This document shows positions 34,498 to 44,517 of a stretch of DNA of 64,000 bases, piece by piece. The DNA comes from an uncultured Eubacterium sp. Its GTDB lineage: Bacteria; Bacillota; Clostridia; Lachnospirales; Lachnospiraceae. Every line of letters starts with the position of its first letter. Positions within the stretch are counted from its first letter, which is position 1. The notes below the pieces were generated by a model, which was not told the origin of the DNA, did not search any database, and worked only from the letters and a program-made list of their open reading frames with translations. The translations under genes were made by a program, and so were the position numbers. The DNA is taken from assembly GCA_934320655.1 (NCBI GenBank), contig CAKRFN010000001.1, forward strand, positions 291,578 through 355,577. Reading direction: 5' to 3'.

Positions 34498-35595
34498 ATG
34501 TCATTTGATAAAATAGGCTTTATAGGTCTCGGTCTGATCGGTGGATCGATCGCGAAAACGTTAAAACGCATCTACCCGGAAAAACGGCTCTATGCCACCT
34601 CCGGACATCTCTCTACCGTGACAGAGGCTTATGACGACCATACGATTGAAAACAGCACGCAGTTGTCCCTCGCCGAGATCGGAGACTGCGATCTGATCTT
34701 TTTGTGTACACCGGTGCAGCAGAATCTGCAATATCTGAAGGAAATCAAGCCGTATTTAAAGGAAGGAGCGATCCTGACCGATGTCGGCAGCGTCAAATCG
34801 GATATCCACGCAGCCGCCGAAAAGGAAGGGCTTACACACTGTTTTATCGGCGGTCATCCGATGACCGGCTCCGAAAAGACCGGATATGCAAACGCGACCG
34901 CATACCTGTTGGAAAATGCCTACTATATTATTACACCAACGAAAAAAAGCCCCGCCGACAAGGTTACGGAGCTGACGGAACTCGTGCGCGCACTCGGTGC
35001 AATCCCGATGGTACTCGACTATCACGCACACGACCATGCCACGGCAACCATCAGCCATCTGCCGCATATCGTCGCAGCGAGCCTCGTCAATCTCGTGGCA
35101 CAGCAGGACGATGAGCAGGAAACGATGAAAACGATTGCTGCAGGCGGTTTCCGCGATATCACACGTATCGCCTCATCCTCCGCCGTGATGTGGGAGAGCA
35201 TCTGCCTGTCCAATCGCACACAAATTTTAGAAATCATGGATTGCTTTGGTGACCAGCTCGCAAATATCCGTGCCGAGATCGCAGATGCAGACGGATCTTC
35301 GATCAATGACTTTTTCCAGTCTGCCAAGGACTACCGTGATTCGCTCACGATCAGTAAGTCCGGTCCGTTGAAAAAGGTATTTGAACTGTACTGCGACCTG
35401 ATCGATGAAGCCGGAGGTATCGCGACGATCGCTACCATCCTCGCCAGCAACAACCTGAGCATCAAAAATATCGGTATCATCCACAACCGTGAATTTGAGG
35501 ACGGTGTCCTGCGGCTGGAGATGTATGATGCTGATTCGCTGCAAAAATCGGTCGATCTGCTGCGCAAATACCATTACACGGTATACGAGCGCTAG
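34498..35595 (+). CDS. tyrA: Prephenate dehydrogenase with ACT domain
   Basis: It oxidatively decarboxylates prephenate to 4-hydroxyphenylpyruvate for tyrosine synthesis. The 365-residue protein has an NAD-binding N-terminus (IGFIGLGLIGGSIAKTLK), the catalytic region with FIGGHPMTGSEKTGYANA and DYHAHDHATATISHLPHI (catalytic His), and a C-terminal ACT domain (about 290-365; GGIATIATILASNNLSIKNI) for tyrosine feedback. The ATG at 34498 follows AAAGGAAG with a long spacer; a start nine codons earlier has no ribosome binding site. It is followed by aroA. Confidence 0.92.
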   Translation: MSFDKIGFIGLGLIGGSIAKTLKRIYPEKRLYATSGHLSTVTEAYDDHTIENSTQLSLAEIGDCDLIFLCTPVQQNLQYLKEIKPYLKEGAILTDVGSVKSDIHAAAEKEGLTHCFIGGHPMTGSEKTGYANATAYLLENAYYIITPTKKSPADKVTELTELVRALGAIPMVLDYHAHDHATATISHLPHIVAASLVNLVAQQDDEQETMKTIAAGGFRDITRIASSSAVMWESICLSNRTQILEIMDCFGDQLANIRAEIADADGSSINDFFQSAKDYRDSLTISKSGPLKKVFELYCDLIDEAGGIATIATILASNNLSIKNIGIIHNREFEDGVLRLEMYDADSLQKSVDLLRKYHYTVYER

Positions 35596-35658
35596 GTCGT
35601 ACAACACATTAAAACGATTGTATCTATGAAATTATGAACGAAAAGGAATACACTGATT

Positions 35659-36945
35659 ATGGATATGCAACTCACAAAATCCGCCGGACTGCGCGGTGAA
35701 CTGAACATCCCCGGAGATAAATCAATCTCCCACCGTGCGATCATGTTCGGCGCACTCGCTGACGGCACGACCGAGATCACAAACTTTTTACAGGGGGCGG
35801 ATTGTCTGTCTACGATCTCCTGTTTTCAGGCGATGGGCGTACCGATCGAAAACCACACAGACCGCGTTCTGATCCGCGGAGTCGGTCTGCATGGGCTCAG
35901 ACAGCCAGAGCAGATGTTGGATGTCGGCAACAGCGGCACCACGACACGGCTCATCAGCGGCATTCTCGCCGGTCAGACGTTTACTTCGACCTTAAACGGT
36001 GACGCTTCGATCCAGAAACGCCCGATGAAACGCATTATCGATCCGCTCACACAGATGGGTGCAGACATCAGCAGCTTACATAACAATGGCTGTGCACCAC
36101 TTGAGATCACCGGTGGACATCTGCACGGCATCGCCTATCAGTCACCGGTTGCCTCTGCACAGGTAAAATCCTGTGTCCTGCTCGCCGGACTGTATGCGGA
36201 CGGTGTGACCTCCGTCACAGAACCTGCGCTTTCCCGCAACCACACCGAGCTCATGCTCTCCGGTTTCGGCGCACAGGTAGAGACAAGCGGCTTAACGGCT
36301 GCCGTTCATCCCGAACCAAAGCTGATCGGACAAAAGATCGCAGTCCCCGGAGACATCTCATCTGCGGCTTACTGGATCGCGGCGGCACTGGCTGTTCCCG
36401 ACTCGGAGCTCGTATTGAAAAATGTCGGCATCAATCCGACACGCGACGGTATCTTACGTGTGGTCGAATCAATGGGCGCTGACATTGTCCGCGAACATAT
36501 CCGGACAATCTCCGGTGAACCGGTGTGTGACCTGATCGTGCGCAGCAGTTCGCTGCACGGCGTGACCGTGGCAGGTGACCTGATCCCGACCCTGATCGAT
36601 GAAATTCCGGTCATCGCAGTGCTCGCATGCTTTGCGGATGGTGATACGGTCATCAGGGATGCACAGGAGCTCAAGGTAAAAGAGTCCAACCGCATTGATA
36701 CGGTTGTTGAGGGACTACGTGCGATGGGTGCGGATGCGGTCGCTACTGACGATGGCATGATCATTCATGGTGGAAAAACACTCCACGGCGCAGTGATTGA
36801 TTCGCATCTCGACCACCGCATCGCGATGTCGTTCGCAGTCGCCGGACTCATGTGCGAGGAGCCTACGACGATCCTCAATGCAGACAGCGTCGTGATCTCC
36901 TATCCCGATTTTTATGAATCTTTAGAAAAAATAACTGTCCGTTAA
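35659..36945 (+). CDS. aroA: 3-phosphoshikimate 1-carboxyvinyltransferase (EPSP synthase)
   Basis: The sixth shikimate-pathway step, adding enolpyruvyl from PEP to shikimate-3-phosphate. The 428-residue enzyme has GDKSISHRAIMFGALA (about 20-35), LDVGNSGTTTRLISG (about 92), RPMKRIIDPL (about 123) and KVKESNRIDTVVEGLRAMG (about 335). It shares the tyrA transcript (63-bp gap) and ends at a strong terminator, so the pair is a short aromatic operon. Confidence 0.96.
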   Translation: MDMQLTKSAGLRGELNIPGDKSISHRAIMFGALADGTTEITNFLQGADCLSTISCFQAMGVPIENHTDRVLIRGVGLHGLRQPEQMLDVGNSGTTTRLISGILAGQTFTSTLNGDASIQKRPMKRIIDPLTQMGADISSLHNNGCAPLEITGGHLHGIAYQSPVASAQVKSCVLLAGLYADGVTSVTEPALSRNHTELMLSGFGAQVETSGLTAAVHPEPKLIGQKIAVPGDISSAAYWIAAALAVPDSELVLKNVGINPTRDGILRVVESMGADIVREHIRTISGEPVCDLIVRSSSLHGVTVAGDLIPTLIDEIPVIAVLACFADGDTVIRDAQELKVKESNRIDTVVEGLRAMGADAVATDDGMIIHGGKTLHGAVIDSHLDHRIAMSFAVAGLMCEEPTTILNADSVVISYPDFYESLEKITVR

Positions 36946-36960
36946 ATCTTCTATGAACGC

Positions 36961-36994
36961 AAAAATAGACATGCAGGACGCATGTCTATTTTTG
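36961..36994 (+). terminator. Bidirectional terminator between aroA and queA
   Basis: AAAAATAGACATGC-AGGAC-GCATGTCTATTTTT, a 14-bp perfect stem with A- and T-runs, lies between the convergent ends of aroA (36945) and queA (37020). Confidence 0.9.
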
Positions 36995-37019
36995 TTGCCT
37001 TTTGATTCCGGTAGATTTG

Positions 37020-38060
37020 TTAATTGATAAACATCGCATCACCAAAGCTAAAGAAACGATACCGCTCTCTGACCGCCTCCTCATAAGCGTTCATAATGTG
37101 TTCCCTGCCTGCCAGTGCACTCACGAGCATGACCAATGTCGATTCCGGCAGATGGAAATTCGTGATCAGTGCATCGATCACCTTGAACTGATAGCCCGGA
37201 TAGATAAAAATATCCGTCCAGCCGCTCTTTTCAGCCAGTGTTCCGTCCGCCTCTGCCGCCGATTCAAGTGTCCGGCAGCTCGTTGTGCCAACGGCGATCA
37301 CCCTGCCGCCGGAGCGCTTTGTCTCATTGATGAGCTGCGCCGCCTCCTCTGTCACCTGATAATATTCAGAATGCATATGGTGATCCTGCACATGCTCGAC
37401 CTTCACCGGACGAAATGTTCCGAGTCCGACATGCAGCGTCACCTCTGCGATCCGCACACCTTTTGCCCGGATCTCTTCGAGCAGTTCTGGGGTAAAATGC
37501 AGCCCCGCTGTCGGCGCTGCGGCAGAACCGTCATATTTTGCGTAGACAGTCTGATAACGGTTCTTATCCTTTAACGTATGCGTAATATATGGCGGTAACG
37601 GCATCTGTCCGAGCTGATCAAGGATTTCCTCGAAAATACCCTCATAGGTAAACTGAATCAGGCGGTTGCCGTCCTCAACTACATCCACGACCTCACCGAC
37701 TAAAATACCGCCACCGAAGATAATTCTGGTTCCGACCTTTGCCTTTTTACCGGGCTTGACGAGTGTCTCCCAGATGTCATTCTCCCTGCGCTTTAACAGC
37801 AGAATCTCGATCGTGGCTCCGGTATGCTCCCGCTCGCCAAACAGACGGGCGGGAATGACCTTCGTGTTATTGATGACCAGACAGTCACCGGGATTTAGAT
37901 ATTGTGTAATATTGCGAAATACCTCGTGCCGGATCGAGCCGTCTTCTTTTCCGAGCACGAGCAGTCTCGAGCTGGAGCGGTCCTCTAACGGGTCCTGAGC
38001 GATCAGCTCCTGCGGCAGGTCATAATAGAAATCTTTTACATCCATATTTGTTTCTTGCAT
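37020..38060 (-). CDS. queA: S-adenosylmethionine:tRNA ribosyltransferase-isomerase
   Basis: QueA builds epoxyqueuosine in tRNA wobble position 34 from preQ1 and SAM. The 346-residue product has VKDFYYDLPQELIAQ, DPLEDRSSSRLLVL, NTKVIPARLFG, AAPTAGLHFTPELL and the C-terminal NFHLPESTLVMLVSALAG. The ATG at 38060 follows GGGGA; a GTG at 38075 overlapping the pheT stop is the alternative. No tgt, queG or queCDE is adjacent. It is probably co-transcribed behind pheST. Confidence 0.94.
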   Translation of the reverse strand: MQETNMDVKDFYYDLPQELIAQDPLEDRSSSRLLVLGKEDGSIRHEVFRNITQYLNPGDCLVINNTKVIPARLFGEREHTGATIEILLLKRRENDIWETLVKPGKKAKVGTRIIFGGGILVGEVVDVVEDGNRLIQFTYEGIFEEILDQLGQMPLPPYITHTLKDKNRYQTVYAKYDGSAAAPTAGLHFTPELLEEIRAKGVRIAEVTLHVGLGTFRPVKVEHVQDHHMHSEYYQVTEEAAQLINETKRSGGRVIAVGTTSCRTLESAAEADGTLAEKSGWTDIFIYPGYQFKVIDALITNFHLPESTLVMLVSALAGREHIMNAYEEAVRERYRFFSFGDAMFIN

Positions 38061-38074
38061 GATCTGATTCCCCA

Positions 38075-40495
38075 CTAGGCACGCAGTGTAATCTGTAACG
38101 TGCGTTCGAGATTCTTCAGGATCTTCTTGACAAATCCATCCATCATCTCACCCGTAAACTCCTCCTCTGCCGGTGTAAATACGACAGAGAACGCCATACT
38201 CTTTTTATCCGGTCCGAGCTGGATGCCCTCATAGACATCGAACAGCTCTACATCCGTCACATATTTGCATGCGGCTTTGATGCCGTTTTCGATCTGTGCA
38301 CAGGTGATATTCTTATCTACAACAAATGCAAAATCACGCTTTTCCTCTGCGAACTTCGGCAGCGGCTTGAATACCTGCTGCTTGCCGTACCACTGGCTGA
38401 GCTCACGCACATCCAGCTCCATCACAAATGCCTGCACACGCATATCCAGCTCATCCTGAATCTCATAAGCTACCTTGCCGAGATATCCGACGCTGATGCC
38501 CTCACAGAAGATCTCAGCGGTCTGGTACGGATGCAGATACGGCTTCATGGCGATCTCATAGGTGAAGTCCACGCCGAGTGTCTTTGCGACCACCTCTGCC
38601 AGTCCCTTTAACGTATAGAAGGACTCATTTTCTCCGAATACACCGACACACAGCGTCTCGCGCTCGTCCGGATATGCGGTCAGCGGCAGATCCTTCGCCA
38701 CAAAAATATTGCCAAGCTCAAAAATACGTCCCTCTAAAATGCCCTTTTTCTGATTTCGTGCGATCGCATGCAGCATCTGCGGTGCGAGCGTGGTACGCAT
38801 CAGTGACAGATCGATATTGATCGGGTTGATCAGCTTGATCGCATGACGCTCCGGCGCGTCCTCCGGCAGACGTAAAAGATCCAGATCGGACGGTGAAAAG
38901 AACGAGTAATGGATACCCTCAAACGCACCTGCCGCACAGAGTGCCTGCTTGATCTTTAGCTCTGACTTCTGCTTTAAGTTCAATCCGCCGAGAGTCACCT
39001 GTGCAGTCGGCATAAAGGTCGGTGTCACATGGTCATAGCCGTACATACGGATCACTTCCTCTGCGACATCCGGATAGGAATCCATATCCTCACGGTACGC
39101 GGGAATCTGTAAGGTCAGCTCATCCCCATTGATCTGCGGCTCAAAATTCAGATCTGTCAGGATGCGCAGCATGTCAGCCTCAGGCACCTCGATACCGATC
39201 ACACCATTTACCTTCTTTACACTGACTTTCATTTCCTTCGGCTCGATGGAATTGCCTGTATTGACCTCTACATGTGTGGCAGATACCTTTCCGCAATCCA
39301 ACTCCTCGATCAGATGCAGCGCACGCTTCATCGCCATCACGGTTGTATACTCATACACACCCTTTGCATACATCGCGCTGGAATCGGATGCCTGTCCGAG
39401 CGCACGTGAGCTCTTTCGGATATTGTCACGCATAAATTTGGCAGACTCGAACATCACCTCATTTGTGCTGTCTAAAATTTCTGAATTCAAGCCTCCCATA
39501 ATGCCTGCAAGAGCGACCGGACGCTCTCCGTCACAGATCACCAGATTGGAGTCATTCAATGCGAATTCCTTCTCATCGAGTGTTGTGATCTTTTCGCCGT
39601 CGTAAGCGCGTCTGACATTGATCGCATTGCCTTTCAGAAATGCCCCATCAAAGGCGTGCATCGGCTGTCCGAGCTCTTTTAAAATATAGTTTGTGATATC
39701 TACGACGTTTGAGATCGAACCAATGCCGACCAGCGCCAGTCTGCGGCGCATCCATGCGGGTGACGGTGCAATCGTTACATCATAGACATAGTGTGCGATA
39801 TAGCGCGGGCACAGATCCTGCGCCTCTACCTTGACGGTAAAGCCCTCTTTTTTGACCTCTGTCTCGGTGTAGTCTAAAGCCAGCTCCTTGCAGGGCTTGC
39901 CAAGTACCGCAGCGACCTCGCGCGCAATACCGTAGATACTCTGGCAGTCCGGACGGTTTGCAGTGATCGCAATGTCAAAGATCCAGTCATCCATGCCTAA
40001 GATCGGCTTGACATCTGCACCTGTCTCTGCATCATCAGGCAGTACGAGCAATCCATTGTATCCGGCTCCGGGATACAGATCCTCATTCAATCCGAGCTCT
40101 GTACCGGAACAAAGCATACCGAACGACTCATAGCCGCGCAGCTTTCCTTTTTTAATCGTCATCACGCCCTCGATCGTCACGTGATCTTTTGCAGTTGCAT
40201 AAACAGTCGCGCCGACGAGTGCGAGCGGGAACTTCTTTCCAGCGCATACATTGTCTGCGCCACAGCAGATCTGGAATGTGCCGTGTGCTCCGGCATTTAC
40301 CTCGCACAGACTCAGGTGCGTATCCGGAATGGGGTCACATTTTTCGACCAGACCTACAACGACACCGGAAATATCCTTTCCGACCTCGATCAGCTCCTCC
40401 ACCTCGAAACCGCAGGAAAACAGTTTCTCCTCAAGCTCCTTCGGTGTTACATCTATATCTACATATTCTTTCAACCAGCTTAACGGTGCTAACAT
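38075..40495 (-). CDS. pheT: Phenylalanine-tRNA ligase beta subunit
   Basis: It forms the alpha2-beta2 synthetase with PheS. At 806 residues it has the normal bacterial layout: an EMAP/tRNA-binding domain (about 40-150; CGADNVCAGKKFPLALVGA), the B3/B4 editing domain (about 210-390; MHAFDGAFLKGNAINVRRA, CDGERPVALAGIMGG), B5 (about 405-480), the catalytic-like core (DVAEEVIRMYGYDHV, LMRTTLAPQML) and a C-terminal anticodon-binding domain (FAFVVDKNITCAQIENGI). It lies 31 bp after pheS. Confidence 0.96.
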   Translation of the reverse strand: MLAPLSWLKEYVDIDVTPKELEEKLFSCGFEVEELIEVGKDISGVVVGLVEKCDPIPDTHLSLCEVNAGAHGTFQICCGADNVCAGKKFPLALVGATVYATAKDHVTIEGVMTIKKGKLRGYESFGMLCSGTELGLNEDLYPGAGYNGLLVLPDDAETGADVKPILGMDDWIFDIAITANRPDCQSIYGIAREVAAVLGKPCKELALDYTETEVKKEGFTVKVEAQDLCPRYIAHYVYDVTIAPSPAWMRRRLALVGIGSISNVVDITNYILKELGQPMHAFDGAFLKGNAINVRRAYDGEKITTLDEKEFALNDSNLVICDGERPVALAGIMGGLNSEILDSTNEVMFESAKFMRDNIRKSSRALGQASDSSAMYAKGVYEYTTVMAMKRALHLIEELDCGKVSATHVEVNTGNSIEPKEMKVSVKKVNGVIGIEVPEADMLRILTDLNFEPQINGDELTLQIPAYREDMDSYPDVAEEVIRMYGYDHVTPTFMPTAQVTLGGLNLKQKSELKIKQALCAAGAFEGIHYSFFSPSDLDLLRLPEDAPERHAIKLINPINIDLSLMRTTLAPQMLHAIARNQKKGILEGRIFELGNIFVAKDLPLTAYPDERETLCVGVFGENESFYTLKGLAEVVAKTLGVDFTYEIAMKPYLHPYQTAEIFCEGISVGYLGKVAYEIQDELDMRVQAFVMELDVRELSQWYGKQQVFKPLPKFAEEKRDFAFVVDKNITCAQIENGIKAACKYVTDVELFDVYEGIQLGPDKKSMAFSVVFTPAEEEFTGEMMDGFVKKILKNLERTLQITLRA

Positions 40496-40526
40496 GATTT
40501 GCCTCCTTTATTTTCCATCCTCTGAA

Positions 40527-41549
40527 TTAGTCATCGATCTGATCCAGTACGCGCAGATCAGACTCGAACAACAACTTGATATTATTGATACCGTATTTTA
40601 ACATGGCGATTCGCTCAATACCGATACCAAATGCAAAACCGCTGTACTCATCCGTATCGATGCCGCAGCCCTCAAGCACCCTGCGGTTGACGACACCGGC
40701 TCCGAGCACTTCGATCCATCCGGTTCCCTTGCACAGCTTGCAGCCCTTGCCGCCGCACTGGAAGCAGCTCACATCGACCTCTACGGAAGGCTCCGTAAAC
40801 GGGAAATAAGAAGGACGCAGTCTGGTTGTGACCTGTTTGCCAAAAATTCTTTTTACAAATGCCTCCAGCATACCCTTCAGGTCGCACAGTGTGATCCCCT
40901 TATCGACGACCAGACCTTCCATCTGCGTAAACATCGGTGAATGTGTCGCATCATCATCGGAACGGAACACCTTTCCGGGAGAAATGATCTTGATCGGCGG
41001 CTTCTTTGCCTCCATGACATGAATCTGTCCGGCAGAGGTCTGTGTGCGCAGCAGATACTCCGGTGACAGATAAAACGTATCCTGCATATCGCGTGCCGGA
41101 TGATCCTGCGGTGTGTTCAATGCGGTAAAATTGTAGTAATCCGTCTCGATCTCGGTGCCCTCGTACACCTCAAAGCCCATTGATGCGAAAATGTCGGTCA
41201 ACTGGTTACGCACCTGTGTGATCGGATGCAGATTGCCCTTTTTACTTTTCACGGCAGGCATCGTCACATCGATCTTCTCTGCCTCATAACGGCGGCGAAG
41301 TGCCTCAGCCTCAAGTCTCTTTGTACACTCATCCAGTACGGTCTCAATCGCTTCGCGTGTCTCATTAACCCACTGACCGACCTTCGGACGATCCTCGGGC
41401 GGCACATCCTTCATGCCCTTTAACACAGCCGTCAATTCACCCTTTTTGCCGAGGATGGCGTTTCGCACCTCTCCCAGCTTGTCCAATCCGTCTGAGTTCT
41501 CGATCTCAGCGATTGCATGTTCTCTGATTTTCTGCAATTTCTCTTTCAT
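40527..41549 (-). CDS. pheS: Phenylalanine-tRNA ligase alpha subunit
   Basis: The catalytic subunit. The 340-residue protein has an N-terminal coiled coil that contacts tRNA and class II motifs: FYLSPEYLLRTQTSAGQIH, PGKVFRSDDDATHSPMFTQM (motif 2), PSYFPFTEPSVEVDV, then GFAFGIGIERIAMLKYGI (motif 3). The ATG at 41549 is favoured by GGAG seven bases upstream; another ATG lies two codons before. Expression is governed by the T-box leader upstream. Confidence 0.96.
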   Translation of the reverse strand: MKEKLQKIREHAIAEIENSDGLDKLGEVRNAILGKKGELTAVLKGMKDVPPEDRPKVGQWVNETREAIETVLDECTKRLEAEALRRRYEAEKIDVTMPAVKSKKGNLHPITQVRNQLTDIFASMGFEVYEGTEIETDYYNFTALNTPQDHPARDMQDTFYLSPEYLLRTQTSAGQIHVMEAKKPPIKIISPGKVFRSDDDATHSPMFTQMEGLVVDKGITLCDLKGMLEAFVKRIFGKQVTTRLRPSYFPFTEPSVEVDVSCFQCGGKGCKLCKGTGWIEVLGAGVVNRRVLEGCGIDTDEYSGFAFGIGIERIAMLKYGINNIKLLFESDLRVLDQIDD

Positions 41550-41612
41550 GGTCATTCTCCTTTTTTAGTCATAACTACAGTACCTGCCACGGTCAGTTTT
41601 TCTCCAAATATG

Positions 41613-41929
41613 GCAATAAAAAAATCCCAAAGTCTATTTATTAGACTCTGGGACGAAATTACTCCGCGGTACCACCCGTTTTCCCGCTCGGAACAGCCTG
41701 CGCTGATCTCCAAACGGACACTCTCCTGCACGTAACGTGTGCAACGTCACCGGCTACTGTCAAACCGTAATCACAATCGGCTTATCGGTTCACCCGTGCT
41801 GCTCCGGCGTGAAATTTCACCCTCATACGCATTCCCAAAGAAGCTCTCAGCCATCAGCTTCTTCTCTCTGTCGGTCATGTATGCGGCTACTTTGCGCCAT
41901 CCATGCATTTTGCTATTCATTATTACGCT
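41613..41929 (-). ncRNA. T-box riboswitch, Phe-specific, controlling pheST
   Basis: The leader has the invariant antiterminator sequence GGGTGGTACCGCGG (minus strand, 41677-41664), followed by an intrinsic terminator (GTCCCAGAGTCT paired with AGACTTTGGGAT, then seven T; 41654-41618). Stem I contains an AGAGA segment next to a hairpin (AAGAAGCT/AGCTTCTT). The specifier is probably UUC (41813-41811) in GTGAAATTTCACGCCGGAGC, matching phenylalanine and the downstream genes. Uncharged tRNA-Phe would pair with specifier and T-box to allow read-through. Confidence 0.93.
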
Positions 41930-41935
41930 CTTACA

Positions 41936-41964
41936 ATCTTAGCACAGCGGCACAAAAACTGCAA
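41936..41964 (-). promoter_or_regulatory. Promoter of the pheST T-box transcript
   Basis: Minus-strand TTGCAG (41964-41959) and TAAGAT (41941-41936), 17 bp apart, at the 3' edge of the kinase gene. The transcript start is expected near 41929. Confidence 0.65.
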
Positions 41965-41979
41965 GTGCATTTTACAAAA

Positions 41980-44517
41980 CTATCCGGAATACTTGCGGAT
42001 CTCCACACATACATTGTCAAAATCCAACGGCTTTGACAAATGCGCATTCATACCGGCTGCAAGACTGTTCGCAATGTCATCCGAAAACGAATTTGCAGAC
42101 ATCGCAATGATCGGAACGGTATCCGCATCCGGACGGTTGAGCGCACGGATCTTGCGGGTCGCCTCCAGTCCGTTCATGACCGGCATCATAATATCCATCA
42201 GCACACACGTAAACGTTCCCGGCTCAGAGGCTGCAAACAGATTGACCGCCTGCCATCCGTCCGTCGCTTTGACGACCGTCGCACCTTTTTCGGTCAACAT
42301 ATATTCGGCAATCTCCATATTCAGTTCATTGTCCTCTACGACCAGAATATGTGCGCCCTTCAGTGAAGTCTCCGTTTCCTCTGTCACCGGCAGCTCACGC
42401 TCGTACTGCTCATCCATGCGAAACCGCAGTCTGACAGTAAACGTCGTTCCCATTCCAAGCTCACTCACAAACTCAATCGATCCGCCCATGCAGTCCACAA
42501 GCTTTTTCGCGATCGAAAGTCCGAGTCCCGTACCGGAATAGACCGTCCGTGCATGGTCATGCTCCTGCGCAAACGTATCATATGCATGCTTCTGGAATTC
42601 CGGACTCATGCCGATACCGGTATCCGCACATACAAATTCAAAGAGCACATATTTATCATCCACAGAAACTTCCCGACAGCTTGCTGTGATCGATCCGTTT
42701 TCCCGGTTATATTTTACAGCGTTTGATAAAATATTCATCAACACCTGCCGCACATGTACCGGACTGCCGATCAGATGCCAGTGTGTGCCCGCCAGTATCT
42801 CCCTCTCAAACGTCAGATGGCGGCTCTGCGCCTGCGTGTCGATCATATCCACCATGTCACGTAATTGCTCACGCAGATCAAACGGCTCCTCTGATAACCG
42901 GATCTCCCCAGATTCCAGCTTGCTCATATCGAGCACATCGTTGACCAGATCCAGCAAAAACTCAGACGCACTCGTGATCTTATCCAGACAATCCACGACC
43001 TTTTCCTCGTCCGACAAATTCCGTTTTCCGATATCTGCCATGCCTAAAATACCATTGATCGGTGTGCGCACATCATGGCTCATACGGCGCAGGAAATCTG
43101 TCTTTGCCGCATTCGCCCGCTCTGCCTCCAGCGTGGTCAGGCGCAGCTTTTCCTGATACTCCATCTCTTTCCGTTTCTGCTCCGACACATTGCGGAATAC
43201 GAGCATGACCGCATGGACCTCCCCGATCTCATCCGGCTCCTGCGGGATCAGGAGTGACTGATACCATCTGCCCTCAATGCCTTCAAACGAGAATCCTAGA
43301 AACTTTTCACCCTTCAGCCGCTTACGCAGCGTAAACAGATCCGTAAATTCCGCAAAGCCCTGACGGTGATCGGGATGCACCAAATGCTCACAGATCTTAT
43401 TCAGCATCGCATCCGCACGCGACTCACCGCCGAGCAGCCCGCGCACTTCCTCCGTTGCGATGACTGCCTCCCACCGGTTCTCATCGAGCTGGATCAACAG
43501 GTTCGTGGAATAGATCGTGCCGATCGTCCGGATCAGGTGATATTCTTTTTGCATTTTTCCCAGCAACACCTTTTCGTTCCGCTGCTGCTGATTCAGAATA
43601 ATCAAAGACACAAACAGATAGCCCACAAGCGTGATGAGCATATAGAGCCATCTGCCGGAAAAAACTTCGGAATCCTTGTAAAATGCGTATAAATAGTAAT
43701 CATGATACAGCGCATGTGTTCCGTACCAGATCTGTCTGCCGTTTCTCAGACGGATCAGTGAATCTCCGGCATTTGTTGTGCCGCTGGCATTCACATTAGT
43801 AAACGGACACTGGGCAACCGAAAGCCCCTGTAGATCCTCCGAATTAGTTCCGAGCACAACTTCTCCGTCCGTGATCACAACGACCGCATTTTTACGGAAG
43901 CTGTTTCCTTGCACCAACGTCTGTAAGGACAGCTCATTCCGGTCATTTTTAAGCCCTGTCACATCCGTATAACAGATCACCACATCTTTGGTATCCTCTG
44001 CAAAAGACACGGCATAATTATAAGTCCGGATACCGATCTGTATCTGATCCGCATAATTTTCCACCGGATTCTGCTGCATACCCACAAGATCATTTTCCCG
44101 CTCGATATAATGTAGCAACGCCTCGGAAGTACGCCCGTTCCGGTCCACAAAGGCAATCATCTCCAGATGTTCACTAAGCACAATCGCTCCCGTAAGCGAA
44201 AGGTTCTCCGCAAACGCAAGCAGACTGTCCGCATCCATGTTCTCCCCCTTGTCCACATAGGAACTGAGCATATCTACAGCATTGATCTGCTCCTGCAGAT
44301 CCTGTGTCAGATCTCCCATCTGGTAATTACTGTACTTCTGACAGACATTTTTCAGGAAGGAGATCGTCTCGTTGGCATCCCGCTCGATGTCATTGAGATT
44401 ATAACGTGTACCGATCAGAAACACACAGGATAAAAACACGACACCTATGATACACAACAGATACCCAATCTGTATTCTTTTATGGAGTTTCTTTTTTCCC
44501 TTCTCCGACATGATCAT
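41980..44517 (-). CDS. Hybrid sensor histidine kinase with C-terminal receiver
   Basis: An 845-residue membrane kinase. It has one transmembrane helix (GYLLCIIGVVFLSCVFLIG, about 18-36), a large exterior domain (about 40-285), a second helix (about 287-305), a PAS-like region (about 330-450), HisKA with the phosphorylated His in MSHDVRTPINGI (about 479), HATPase (about 525-690; SNAVKYN, GTGLGLSIAKKLVD) and a receiver (about 715-845) with Asp in LMDIMMPVMNG. No HPt or DNA-binding domain is attached and no response regulator is adjacent. Its ATG overlaps the stop of the upstream binding-protein gene (ATGA), so the lipoprotein probably delivers the signal. Confidence 0.9.
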   Translation of the reverse strand: MIMSEKGKKKLHKRIQIGYLLCIIGVVFLSCVFLIGTRYNLNDIERDANETISFLKNVCQKYSNYQMGDLTQDLQEQINAVDMLSSYVDKGENMDADSLLAFAENLSLTGAIVLSEHLEMIAFVDRNGRTSEALLHYIERENDLVGMQQNPVENYADQIQIGIRTYNYAVSFAEDTKDVVICYTDVTGLKNDRNELSLQTLVQGNSFRKNAVVVITDGEVVLGTNSEDLQGLSVAQCPFTNVNASGTTNAGDSLIRLRNGRQIWYGTHALYHDYYLYAFYKDSEVFSGRWLYMLITLVGYLFVSLIILNQQQRNEKVLLGKMQKEYHLIRTIGTIYSTNLLIQLDENRWEAVIATEEVRGLLGGESRADAMLNKICEHLVHPDHRQGFAEFTDLFTLRKRLKGEKFLGFSFEGIEGRWYQSLLIPQEPDEIGEVHAVMLVFRNVSEQKRKEMEYQEKLRLTTLEAERANAAKTDFLRRMSHDVRTPINGILGMADIGKRNLSDEEKVVDCLDKITSASEFLLDLVNDVLDMSKLESGEIRLSEEPFDLREQLRDMVDMIDTQAQSRHLTFEREILAGTHWHLIGSPVHVRQVLMNILSNAVKYNRENGSITASCREVSVDDKYVLFEFVCADTGIGMSPEFQKHAYDTFAQEHDHARTVYSGTGLGLSIAKKLVDCMGGSIEFVSELGMGTTFTVRLRFRMDEQYERELPVTEETETSLKGAHILVVEDNELNMEIAEYMLTEKGATVVKATDGWQAVNLFAASEPGTFTCVLMDIMMPVMNGLEATRKIRALNRPDADTVPIIAMSANSFSDDIANSLAAGMNAHLSKPLDFDNVCVEIRKYSG

